The position numbers and the translations under genes are program-made. Under the pieces are notes generated by a model, which saw only the letters and a program-made list of their open reading frames with translations, did no database searches and was not told where the DNA came from. From positions 1 through 12,636 of the forward strand of contig JAABPT010000458.1 of assembly GCA_011391855.1 (NCBI GenBank): a DNA stretch of 12,636 nt, written 5' to 3'. Source of the DNA: Burkholderiales bacterium. GTDB taxonomy: Bacteria > Pseudomonadota > Gammaproteobacteria > Burkholderiales > Burkholderiaceae_C. This document shows, piece by piece, positions 1 to 6,018 of this stretch (positions are counted from its first letter, which is position 1; every line of letters begins with the position of its first letter).

Positions 1-771
1 CACGTGGGGGATGTCGCGGTCGACATAAGCGGCCTTCACGAACACCGGCGTGGTCACCAGGTAGTTGCGCGTCTTCCATTCGGGCTCGCCTTCGCGGTAC
101 ACGCGCAAGTTCGTGTAACCCATCTGCTTGGCTTTCTTCAGCGAATTCGGGCTCAGCGTGCAGGTGATGCCGCCACAGTAGAAGACGGTGAGCTGGCTCT
201 TGTCCTTGGGCAGGCGGTCGACGAATTTGTCGAAGCCGATGAAGGGCAGGTGGATCGCCGTGGGGATGGCGCCTTCCTGGAAGCGCACCAAAGGCCGCGA
301 GTCGATCAGCGTGTAGGTGTTCTTGGCCGGGCCTTCGGCAACGAGCTTGGCCACACCCGCGTAGTCGATCAGGTTGGCCGGGTCGATCTTGGCCGGCGGC
401 TTGAAGTGGATCTCGCTGGCGACCTTGACGCCGTCCTTCTCGACATAGGTGACCTGCACCTCATGGCGCTTCTTGAATTCCTTCAGGAACTCGGGCGTCT
501 TCGCCACGCCGCCGTCGATGACCTTCAGCGTCTTGGGATCGAAGCGCAGGATCTGCGGCGCAGCGGCACCCACGTCCACCTGCATGGCCTGCGACTTGAA
601 CGCCGCCGACTCCAGGTAGCCCCCGATCTGGTTGGGCTCCAGCGTGTGGCAGGCGGCGCACATGCCCGGTTGCAGCGGTTTGGCCTTGGCGGCAGCCGGG
701 GTGGCCGGCGCCTGCGCGGCGGCGATCTGCGCGCCGAGCAGCAGCGCGCCAAGAAGAGTAATGCGGAACAT
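1..771 (-). CDS. Exported CxxCH-rhodanese sulfurtransferase (partial, C-terminus beyond window)
   Basis: Read from the ATG at 771 the frame stays open for 257 codons to the window edge, so the C-terminus is missing. Residues 1-20 form a Sec-type signal peptide, placing the protein in the periplasm. A CAACH motif (C38, C41, H42) could bind a c-type haem, although no complete cytochrome fold follows. Residues about 55-125 look like a small beta-rich segment of unknown role. Residues about 130-240 form a rhodanese domain with the substrate-side LIDSR motif near 155-159 and an active-site loop YCGGITCTLS, in which C199 is the likely persulfide-carrying cysteine and C204 a second thiol. A following DRDIPHV segment at the edge may open a second rhodanese domain. 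A Shine-Dalgarno AAGGA lies about 6 bases before the start. It follows the NrfD-type gene by 35 bases and is probably the sixth gene of that operon. Its inferred role is sulfane-sulfur transfer to or from the molybdoenzyme. Confidence 0.85.
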   Translation of the reverse strand, partial: MFRITLLGALLLGAQIAAAQAPATPAAAKAKPLQPGMCAACHTLEPNQIGGYLESAAFKSQAMQVDVGAAAPQILRFDPKTLKVIDGGVAKTPEFLKEFKKRHEVQVTYVEKDGVKVASEIHFKPPAKIDPANLIDYAGVAKLVAEGPAKNTYTLIDSRPLVRFQEGAIPTAIHLPFIGFDKFVDRLPKDKSQLTVFYCGGITCTLSPNSLKKAKQMGYTNLRVYREGEPEWKTRNYLVTTPVFVKAAYVDRDIPHV

Positions 772-806
772 CAGATTTCCTTTCGGAGAAACAAAGGGGT
801 CGACCG

Positions 807-1859
807 TCACTGACCCAACGTGAGAACAGGGGTGATCTCGCTGACCTGGCCGGCGTTGACCATGATCCAGCGCAGCGTGAAGCCACCGGCCAGCACCAAC
901 ACGGCCGGCACCACGGTGTGCGCCACCTTGTGCGAAAGCTCCAGGCCCTGCCAAGCCAGCGGCAGCACCACGCCCACCAGCACCACGCCACCCCAGAAGG
1001 CCAGCGCATAAGGCCCAGTGGTGATGAGCGAGGCGGCCACGGCGTGCGAGGCCGAGGTGGTGTAAAGGTTGATGAGCAGGATGGCGATGAATACCAGCTC
1101 GGCCACCAGGAACATCTGGTCGTAGCGCACCAGCGATTCGGCAGTCTTCTTCTCGGGGTGCTGCGGCCCCATGGGCTGCAGCATGGCCGAGAAGGCGCCG
1201 CCAACCATGCCTTGCGGCGCGTTGCGCCCTTGCAGCAGCGTGGCCGCGATGTGCATCACCGCCACGCCGGCCGAAAGGCCCGAGACCAGGAACAAGGGGC
1301 CGAGGATGGCGCTGTTCCACAACGGCCGCGCCACCATGGTGTTGAGCAGGATGCCGGTGTAGATGCCCAGGGCGATGCCCAGCCCCACATTGGCCCAGCC
1401 CAGCGCGCGGATCCATGCCGGCCGGGCCACGAGGGCGTCGGACCAGGTCTTCAGCACCGGCACCGTGCGGCCCAGCCAGGGCCAGGCGTCCGGCAGGCGG
1501 ATCAGCGCCGAGACCATGAGCACGCCGTACACGACGAGCAGCACCCACGAACCCCAGGCCATGGGTGACTGGTACTGGAACGTGAGGTAGATGCGCCACA
1601 CGTACAGGCGGTGCGTCAAGTCCAGCAGCAGCGCCAGCATGCCGATATTCATGAGCACGAAGCCCAGCAGCGGCGTCTGCATGGAAAAGAAGCTGCGCGT
1701 GTCGTCACCCCGGGCCAGGCGCAGCATGGCCAGGCCGCCGATGACCATCATGCCGGCCACGATGCCGCCCACGAACAGGTACAGCGGGATTTCCCAGCTC
1801 CACACCGCCAGGTGCGGGTCGATCAAGGGGTTGTGTCGGGTGCTTGTGATTTCGAGCAT
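807..1859 (-). CDS. nrfD: NrfD/PsrC-family quinone-reactive membrane subunit of the molybdoenzyme
   Basis: This 350-residue protein has eight likely membrane helices (about 23-45, 61-80, 100-120, 151-173, 184-208, 247-267, 285-305, 315-334), the count expected for PsrC-type NrfD proteins. Family-like features include WSWEIPLYLFVGG at the start of the first helix and the LDLTHRLYVWR and SPMAWGSW blocks before and in helix three. Members carry no cofactor of their own and exchange electrons between the quinone pool and a four-cluster ferredoxin subunit at the periplasmic face. The start at 1859 has a strong GAGGAG eight bases upstream and lies 12 bases after the ferredoxin gene. The order A-B-C is that of psrABC/phsABC operons. 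The direction of electron flow cannot be read from sequence. Confidence 0.92.
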   Translation of the reverse strand: MLEITSTRHNPLIDPHLAVWSWEIPLYLFVGGIVAGMMVIGGLAMLRLARGDDTRSFFSMQTPLLGFVLMNIGMLALLLDLTHRLYVWRIYLTFQYQSPMAWGSWVLLVVYGVLMVSALIRLPDAWPWLGRTVPVLKTWSDALVARPAWIRALGWANVGLGIALGIYTGILLNTMVARPLWNSAILGPLFLVSGLSAGVAVMHIAATLLQGRNAPQGMVGGAFSAMLQPMGPQHPEKKTAESLVRYDQMFLVAELVFIAILLINLYTTSASHAVAASLITTGPYALAFWGGVVLVGVVLPLAWQGLELSHKVAHTVVPAVLVLAGGFTLRWIMVNAGQVSEITPVLTLGQ

Positions 1860-1871
1860 GACGGCTGCTCC

Positions 1872-2411
1872 TCAGGTGAGATAGAAGATGCGCGGCCGGG
1901 TGCCGGCTTCGGGCAGCAGCGTGTGGAACTTGCGCGTGCGCAGCAAGCCGTTGACGGCGCTCTTCGGGTCGTCCAGGTCGCCGAAATGCATGCAGTGCGT
2001 GGGGCACACCGACACGCAGGCCGGGTCCTTGCCATCCTTCACGCGGTGCAGGCAGAAGGTGCATTTGTCGACGTAGCCTTGCGGGTGCACGAAGCGCGCG
2101 TCGTAGGGGCAGGCGGCAATGCAGGCCTTGCAGCCGATGCACTTGTTGGCCGTCACCTGCACCGTCTTGCCGAAATCCTCCACATGGCTGGCACCGGTGG
2201 GGCAGCAACTCACGCACGGCGGGTTGTCGCAGTGGTTGCAGCGTTCGGTGCGGATCTCCATGCTCAGTTGCGGGAAGGTGCCGCGCACCTCGGTGGTGAT
2301 CCAGTCGCGGCAGTAGCCCAACGGCACGTCGTTTTCGACCTGACAGGCCACCACGCAGTCCTGGCAGCCCACGCATTTGCGGGTGTCTATGACCATTCCA
2401 AAGCGGGGCAT
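1872..2411 (-). CDS. Four-[4Fe-4S] ferredoxin subunit (PsrB/PhsB type)
   Basis: The 179-residue protein has sixteen cysteines in four ferredoxin-like groups: C13/16/19/23, C58/61/66/70, C91/94/97/101 and C117/120/132/136. This is the standard pattern of the electron-transfer subunit of DMSO-reductase-family complexes (DmsB, PsrB, PhsB, NrfC). It would pass electrons between the catalytic subunit and the NrfD-type membrane subunit. There is no signal peptide, which fits co-export through the TAT system together with the folded catalytic partner. Its ATG lies one base after the stop of the catalytic gene, so translation is probably coupled. The C-terminal tail after residue 145 is short and slightly basic. 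The family is clear; the exact substrate class depends on the A subunit. Confidence 0.93.
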   Translation of the reverse strand: MPRFGMVIDTRKCVGCQDCVVACQVENDVPLGYCRDWITTEVRGTFPQLSMEIRTERCNHCDNPPCVSCCPTGASHVEDFGKTVQVTANKCIGCKACIAACPYDARFVHPQGYVDKCTFCLHRVKDGKDPACVSVCPTHCMHFGDLDDPKSAVNGLLRTRKFHTLLPEAGTRPRIFYLT

Positions 2412-2412
2412 C

Positions 2413-4641
2413 TCAGGCCTCCTTCACGAGGGCAACGAAATTCCTGTGGATGCTCGTTGCGCCCATCAGCGGATCGGTTGCGTAATGCGTATTCAAGCCG
2501 CCAGCGCTGGCGCCACGAAGGTAGGCCGTCTTGAGCATCTTGTTGGTGTGGCCGAAGCCGTAGACCATGTAGACGCAGTCCTCGCGGATGCGCTGCGTGG
2601 CCTTCACACGGACGCGGTTGCTCGTCACGCCGTCCTGGTTCTTCAGCTTCACGTAGTCGCGGTTCTTCAGCCCCAGCTTGGACGCCGTGGCGGTATTCAC
2701 CCAGACCTCGTTTTCCGGCATCAGGTCGTGCAGGAAAGGGTTGCTCTGCGTGCGGCTGAAGGTGTGGCCGGGGGCGCGCCCGGTGATGAGGCGGAAGTGC
2801 CCGGCAGGCGCTTCGGGGTGTTTCGTGTACTTGGGCACCGCGTCGAAGCCGGCCTTGGCCAGCTGGTCCGACCAGAACTCGACCTTGCCGCTGGGCGTGG
2901 AGAATTCCAGTGCCAGGCCCTCTTCCACCGTGATCGGCTGGTGCGGGGCCATGATCACGCCCTCTTTCTTCAGCGTTTCCCAGCTGTGGCCGGATTTTTC
3001 GACGCGGAAGCTAAGGTACTCCTCCATGTCCTTGAACGGCATGCACTCACCGATGCCCAGCTTCTCGGCCAGTTGCTTGGCAATCCACCAGGCCGGCTTC
3101 TGGTCGTGCGGCGGCGCCACCACGGGCTGGCGCAATGACGCCCAGCCGGTGCGGCCGAAACCGGTCAGGATCTCGTCGTGCCGTTCCAGGAAGGTGGTGT
3201 CGGGCAGGATCACGTCGGCCCAGCCGGCCATTTCGCTGGGCACGGTGTCGCACACCACCAGCAGGTCCAGGTTCTGGATCGCCTTGATGGTTTCCTGCTC
3301 GTTCGGCAGCGCCTGCATCAGGTTGGTCGAGTAGACGAACCAGCCCTTCACGGGGTAAGGCTTGCCACTGATGGTGGCGTCGCGGATGCTGGTGGTGATG
3401 CCTTCGTCGGCAAACGGGTACTGTTCTGCCTCGGCACCGTCCAGCCGAGGCTTGGCGTGCTCGGGGTACTTGGGCAGGGGGTACGGCGCGATCTTGATGC
3501 CCTGCGAAATGAACATGCCGCCCTTGCGGCCGTAGTTGCCCAGCAGCGCATTGACCAGCGCGATGGCACGGCTGCGCTGCGTATCGTCGCCGTACCAGTT
3601 CACGCGGCGGCCGGGGTGGATGATGCTGGCCGGGCGGTGGCTGGCGAATTCGCGCGCCGCGGCGCGAATCAGGTCGACCGGCACGTCGCACTGCTCGGCC
3701 GCCCATTCGGGCGTGTAGCCACTGATTTCGGCCGCGAATTGGTCGAAGCCGTGACCGTATTTCTCGACGAAGGCCTTGTCGTAGCGGCCCTCGGTGACCA
3801 ACAGATTGGCCCAGGCCAGCAGCAGCGCAATATCGGTGCCGGGCTTCACCGGCAGCCAGTATTTGGCCTTGCTCGCGGCCACCGAATAGCGCGGGTCGAC
3901 CACGATCACCGAGGCCTTGCGCTCCACCGCCTGCGCAAATTCCTGCACCTGCGAGTTGTGCATGTTTTCGCCCAGGTGCGAACCGATGAGCACCAGGCAA
4001 TCGGTATTCTTGATGTCGGTCGGCTCGGGCGAGCCGACGCCGGCGCCATAGGTGAGCACGTAGCCCACGTCGCGCGCGCCGCGGCACTGGGCGTAGGAAG
4101 AGCCGGCGTAGTTGATCACGCCCCAGCTCTTCAGCACGTGCTGGAAGAAGCGCTGGCCGAACCCGTGGTTGAACAAGGCCATCGACTCCGGGCCGTGCTC
4201 GGCCTTGATCTTGTTCATTTTTTCGGCCACGAAGGTGAGCGCCTCGTCCCAGCTCACGGCCTTCCACTCTTCCTTGCCGCGCTCGCCCACGCGCATGAGC
4301 GGCTGGCGCAAGCGGTCGGGGTCGTAGTGCGCGCCCACGGCGCCGGTGCCGCGCGGGCACAAACGTCCCATGCTTTGCGGGTCCTTGGGGTTGCCCTCGA
4401 ACTTCCACAGCTTGCCGTCGCGCAGGTGGGCAATGCCGCCGCAGCGCCAGAAGCACATCTCGCAGAAGGTGGGAATCGTGGTCACGGTGCCGGAGCCGGC
4501 TTCGGCCGCGGTGGCGGCCTTGGCGGCCAATGCGTCCGGGGCCAGGGGAATCCAGCCCTGCCAGGCGGCGCCGGCCGTGGCCGCGCCCAGGCTGCCGGCG
4601 GAGATGCTCAGGAATCTCCGTCTCGAAACTGCTTTGCTCAT
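2413..4641 (-). CDS. TAT-exported molybdopterin oxidoreductase, PsrA/PhsA-like catalytic subunit
   Basis: The 742-residue catalytic subunit is close to the usual length of polysulfide/thiosulfate reductase A subunits. A twin-arginine motif SRRRFLS (residues 6-12), followed by a hydrophobic Ala/Gly-rich stretch, marks TAT export of the folded, cofactor-loaded enzyme. The N-terminal [4Fe-4S] motif is C60-x2-C63-x3-C67-x27-C95. C186, in YAQCRGARD, sits where the cysteine ligand of molybdenum is expected in the Nap/Fdh/Psr branch. Residues in VPSEMAGWADVILPDTTFLERHD are typical of the molybdopterin domains, and the C-terminal part has the RLITGRAPGHT pterin-binding style of this family. Reactions known for relatives are reduction of polysulfide or thiosulfate, with tetrathionate and sulfur reductases as cousins. 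No chaperone gene is seen nearby. No convincing Shine-Dalgarno precedes the start, although the start is fixed by the TAT signal. Substrate is inferred from neighbours, not shown. Confidence 0.9.
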   Translation of the reverse strand: MSKAVSRRRFLSISAGSLGAATAGAAWQGWIPLAPDALAAKAATAAEAGSGTVTTIPTFCEMCFWRCGGIAHLRDGKLWKFEGNPKDPQSMGRLCPRGTGAVGAHYDPDRLRQPLMRVGERGKEEWKAVSWDEALTFVAEKMNKIKAEHGPESMALFNHGFGQRFFQHVLKSWGVINYAGSSYAQCRGARDVGYVLTYGAGVGSPEPTDIKNTDCLVLIGSHLGENMHNSQVQEFAQAVERKASVIVVDPRYSVAASKAKYWLPVKPGTDIALLLAWANLLVTEGRYDKAFVEKYGHGFDQFAAEISGYTPEWAAEQCDVPVDLIRAAAREFASHRPASIIHPGRRVNWYGDDTQRSRAIALVNALLGNYGRKGGMFISQGIKIAPYPLPKYPEHAKPRLDGAEAEQYPFADEGITTSIRDATISGKPYPVKGWFVYSTNLMQALPNEQETIKAIQNLDLLVVCDTVPSEMAGWADVILPDTTFLERHDEILTGFGRTGWASLRQPVVAPPHDQKPAWWIAKQLAEKLGIGECMPFKDMEEYLSFRVEKSGHSWETLKKEGVIMAPHQPITVEEGLALEFSTPSGKVEFWSDQLAKAGFDAVPKYTKHPEAPAGHFRLITGRAPGHTFSRTQSNPFLHDLMPENEVWVNTATASKLGLKNRDYVKLKNQDGVTSNRVRVKATQRIREDCVYMVYGFGHTNKMLKTAYLRGASAGGLNTHYATDPLMGATSIHRNFVALVKEA

Positions 4642-4675
4642 GGTTCTTTACCGAAGGAAAAAGGGGAAATCGATC

Positions 4676-5272
4676 TCAGGCGCGGGGCCGCAACCCGGCG
4701 AAGCGCTGCTCCAGCCGGCCCATGCCCCAGCCGGCGAAGACCAGGAACGCCACGAAGGCCAGCACCCACCCGCCCATGCCGATGCCGGTGAGCGAGGGCA
4801 GCGTCACTTCGCCGCGGCTGCCGGCCTTGATCCAGAGCTCGATACCGGGCGTGAATTCGGCATAGGCCCACACCCCGACCAGCATGCCGGCCATGAAGAC
4901 CAGCGCGTCCTTGCGGCCGGTGGCCGCCGCCGAAAGCGAAGTGCCCGGGCAATAGCCGCCGACGAGGAAGCCGGCACCGAAGATCAGGCCACCGAGTGCC
5001 TGCGCGGCGTAGCTGGTGGGCTCGACATACAGCTCCGACAGGTCCAGGAAGCCGCCGGCGCTCAGCAGGAACAGGCCTGCCATCGTGGTGATGATGGCCA
5101 TGAACATGACCTTCACCACCGCCATGTCGTACAGGTAGAACACGGCGGTGAGCTTGCGCGCGCTGCCGAAGCCGGCGCGTTCCAGGCAGAACCCGAAACC
5201 CAGGCCCAGCAGCAGGGCCAGGCCCAGCTCGGCCGAGGGGCTGAATTCAAGGGTGGAAGACAGAGGCAACAT
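4676..5272 (-). CDS. YeeE/YedE family membrane protein, C-terminal-half type (GYCPGTS)
   Basis: This 198-residue, highly hydrophobic protein has about five membrane helices. It carries the YeeE/YedE signatures CLERAGFGSARKL near residues 29-41 and GGYCPGTSL with C108. In the thiosulfate transporter TsuA such cysteine-bearing motifs line the path through which thiosulfate is relayed. Here the transporter is split over two genes, and this one supplies the GYCPGTS half. The ATG at 5272 overlaps the stop of the preceding gene by one base (TGATG), so the two are very probably translated together and assemble together. The molybdoenzyme gene follows 34 bases later. The likely role is import of thiosulfate or another sulfane-sulfur compound, or of sulfur released by the periplasmic enzyme. 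Substrate is inferred from the family. Confidence 0.9.
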   Translation of the reverse strand: MLPLSSTLEFSPSAELGLALLLGLGFGFCLERAGFGSARKLTAVFYLYDMAVVKVMFMAIITTMAGLFLLSAGGFLDLSELYVEPTSYAAQALGGLIFGAGFLVGGYCPGTSLSAAATGRKDALVFMAGMLVGVWAYAEFTPGIELWIKAGSRGEVTLPSLTGIGMGGWVLAFVAFLVFAGWGMGRLEQRFAGLRPRA

Positions 5273-5838
5273 CACAGCCACTCCTTGCGCACGAACCAGG
5301 CCAGCGCGTAGGCCGAAGCGAAGACGGCGCCCATGAAGACCAGACTGCCGACATTGAGCACGGAGGCGCCGGTGAGCGCCTGGCCGCTGGTGCAGCCCTT
5401 GGCGATCTTGGCGCCGTAGGCGGCGATGAAGCCGCCGGCGAAGGCCAGCCACAGGCGGGTGTTGTCGGAGATGTTCGGCCCGCGCTCCACGGTCCAGGCC
5501 AGCCGACGGCCCTGCCAGCCCGAGACGAAGGCGCCGACTGCCGCGCCGATGAGCAGGAACAGCGTCCACGACTGCAGCGGCATCCCTTCGTTCCAGTAGC
5601 GCACGTGCACCGCGTTGGCCTGCACGTGTTCGGGCGACACCAGGCCGGTGAGCCACGCCGCCACGGCCGCGAAGGCCGCCGTGGCACCGAGGCCGCGGCC
5701 GGCCACCATGTAGGTCGCCAGCAGCACCAAGCCAAGCAGAAAGCCCACGGCGTAAGGGTTCCAGTACGGCCGTGCCGCGCCGCTGGCCCGTGAAGGCCGG
5801 GCTGCCGCAGCAATGCCGCGCGTGAGGGTGTGTGACAT
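5272..5838 (-). CDS. YeeE/YedE family membrane protein, N-terminal-half type (GCTSGQ)
   Basis: This 188-residue membrane protein is the first gene of the minus-strand operon. After a basic, Arg-containing cytoplasmic N-terminus (1-27) come hydrophobic segments at about 31-66, 90-107, 130-147 and 160-182. The key motif is KGCTSGQALTG with C149, equivalent to the first cysteine motif (GCTSGH type) of one-chain YeeE/TsuA proteins. The second motif is on the next gene, and together the halves total 386 residues, about one full-length transporter. The start at 5838 is supported by AGGAG nine bases upstream. A 180-base leader with two putative operators precedes it. Expected role: sulfur-compound permease subunit in the inner membrane. 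Confidence 0.88.
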   Translation of the reverse strand: MSHTLTRGIAAAARPSRASGAARPYWNPYAVGFLLGLVLLATYMVAGRGLGATAAFAAVAAWLTGLVSPEHVQANAVHVRYWNEGMPLQSWTLFLLIGAAVGAFVSGWQGRRLAWTVERGPNISDNTRLWLAFAGGFIAAYGAKIAKGCTSGQALTGASVLNVGSLVFMGAVFASAYALAWFVRKEWL

Positions 5839-5938
5839 CTTCAGTGGCTCCTGTGGGGAAACCGTTCGCCGCCACCGCCGGGGTGCCTGCCGAGGCAGGG
5901 GGCGCTTGCAGCGAAGCCGGATTCCATGGGGAGATTGC

Positions 5939-5954
5939 ATACCCCCTGGGGAAT
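5939..5954 (-). promoter_or_regulatory. Candidate CsoR/CstR/FrmR-family operator
   Basis: The plus-strand reading is ATACCCCCTGGGGAAT, an inverted repeat of AT-CCCC and GGGG-AT around a central CT, with one mismatched pair. G/C tracts flanked by AT-rich ends (ATACCCC...GGGGTAT style) are the known operator type of the CsoR-RcnR-FrmR-CstR family (DUF156). CstR members sense persulfide and control rhodanese and sulfur-transport genes. It overlaps the -10 candidate and the spacer, a position expected for repression. No regulator gene of this family is in the window. Confidence 0.55.
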
Positions 5955-5961
5955 ACCCGCA

Positions 5962-5975
5962 TTGATCTTGCGCAA
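5962..5975 (-). promoter_or_regulatory. Candidate FNR/ANR-type box
   Basis: The plus-strand reading is TTGAT-CTTG-CGCAA, matching the FNR/ANR consensus TTGAT-N4-ATCAA at eight of ten defined positions: one half-site is perfect and the other is weaker. It lies just upstream of the putative CsoR-type operator and about 30 bases from the -10 candidate, which fits a class II anaerobic activator of the operon. Anaerobic induction suits a reductase linked to the quinone pool. Binding by FNR is inferred from sequence only. Confidence 0.5.
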
Positions 5976-5983
5976 GCTTGTCT

Positions 5984-6002
5984 CCGCGGCAGCCGGCCGC
6001 GG
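5984..6002 (-). terminator. GC-rich hairpin after the TPR gene, possible weak terminator
   Basis: CCGCGG, a seven-base loop and CCGCGG form a six-pair all-GC stem 16 bases after the stop of the TPR gene. No U-run follows on the minus strand, so it is not a classical intrinsic terminator. It may slow read-through into the yedE-psr operon or simply reflect GC content. Confidence 0.25.
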
Positions 6003-6018
6003 CACGCACCGTGGCGCG

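Larger units (their letters stand above)
5839..6018 (-). promoter_or_regulatory. Leader and promoter region of the yedE-psr operon
   Basis: This is the only sizeable gap in the minus-strand cluster. Read on the minus strand it holds, in order, a GC-rich hairpin after the TPR gene, an FNR-type box, a CsoR/CstR-type inverted repeat, a TATGCA hexamer (5941-5936) that could be a -10 element, a small CCTGC-CGAG-GCAGG hairpin (5886-5899) in the untranslated leader, and the AGGAG ribosome site. The FNR-box centre is about 30 bases from the centre of the -10 candidate, near the class II activator spacing. No good -35 hexamer is seen, which also fits an activator-dependent promoter. The transcription start near 5927 is an inference. 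Confidence 0.5.

Noticed and set aside
4..813. Long plus-strand open frame opposite the rhodanese gene
   Set aside because: Arg/Gly/Val-rich translation with no motif or ribosome site; the minus strand encodes a coherent signal peptide, CxxCH and rhodanese domain over the same bases.
2413..4641. Identification as SoeA (cytoplasmic sulfite oxidoreductase) or NapA
   Set aside because: SoeA has no TAT signal and is longer; NapA comes with NapB/NapD-type partners. The TAT signal, length and PsrB/PsrC partners fit the Psr/Phs group better.
3178..4791. 537-codon plus-strand open frame opposite the molybdoenzyme gene
   Set aside because: It is a GC-driven antisense shadow of the molybdopterin oxidoreductase; composition is His/Arg/Ala-rich and it crosses two real genes.
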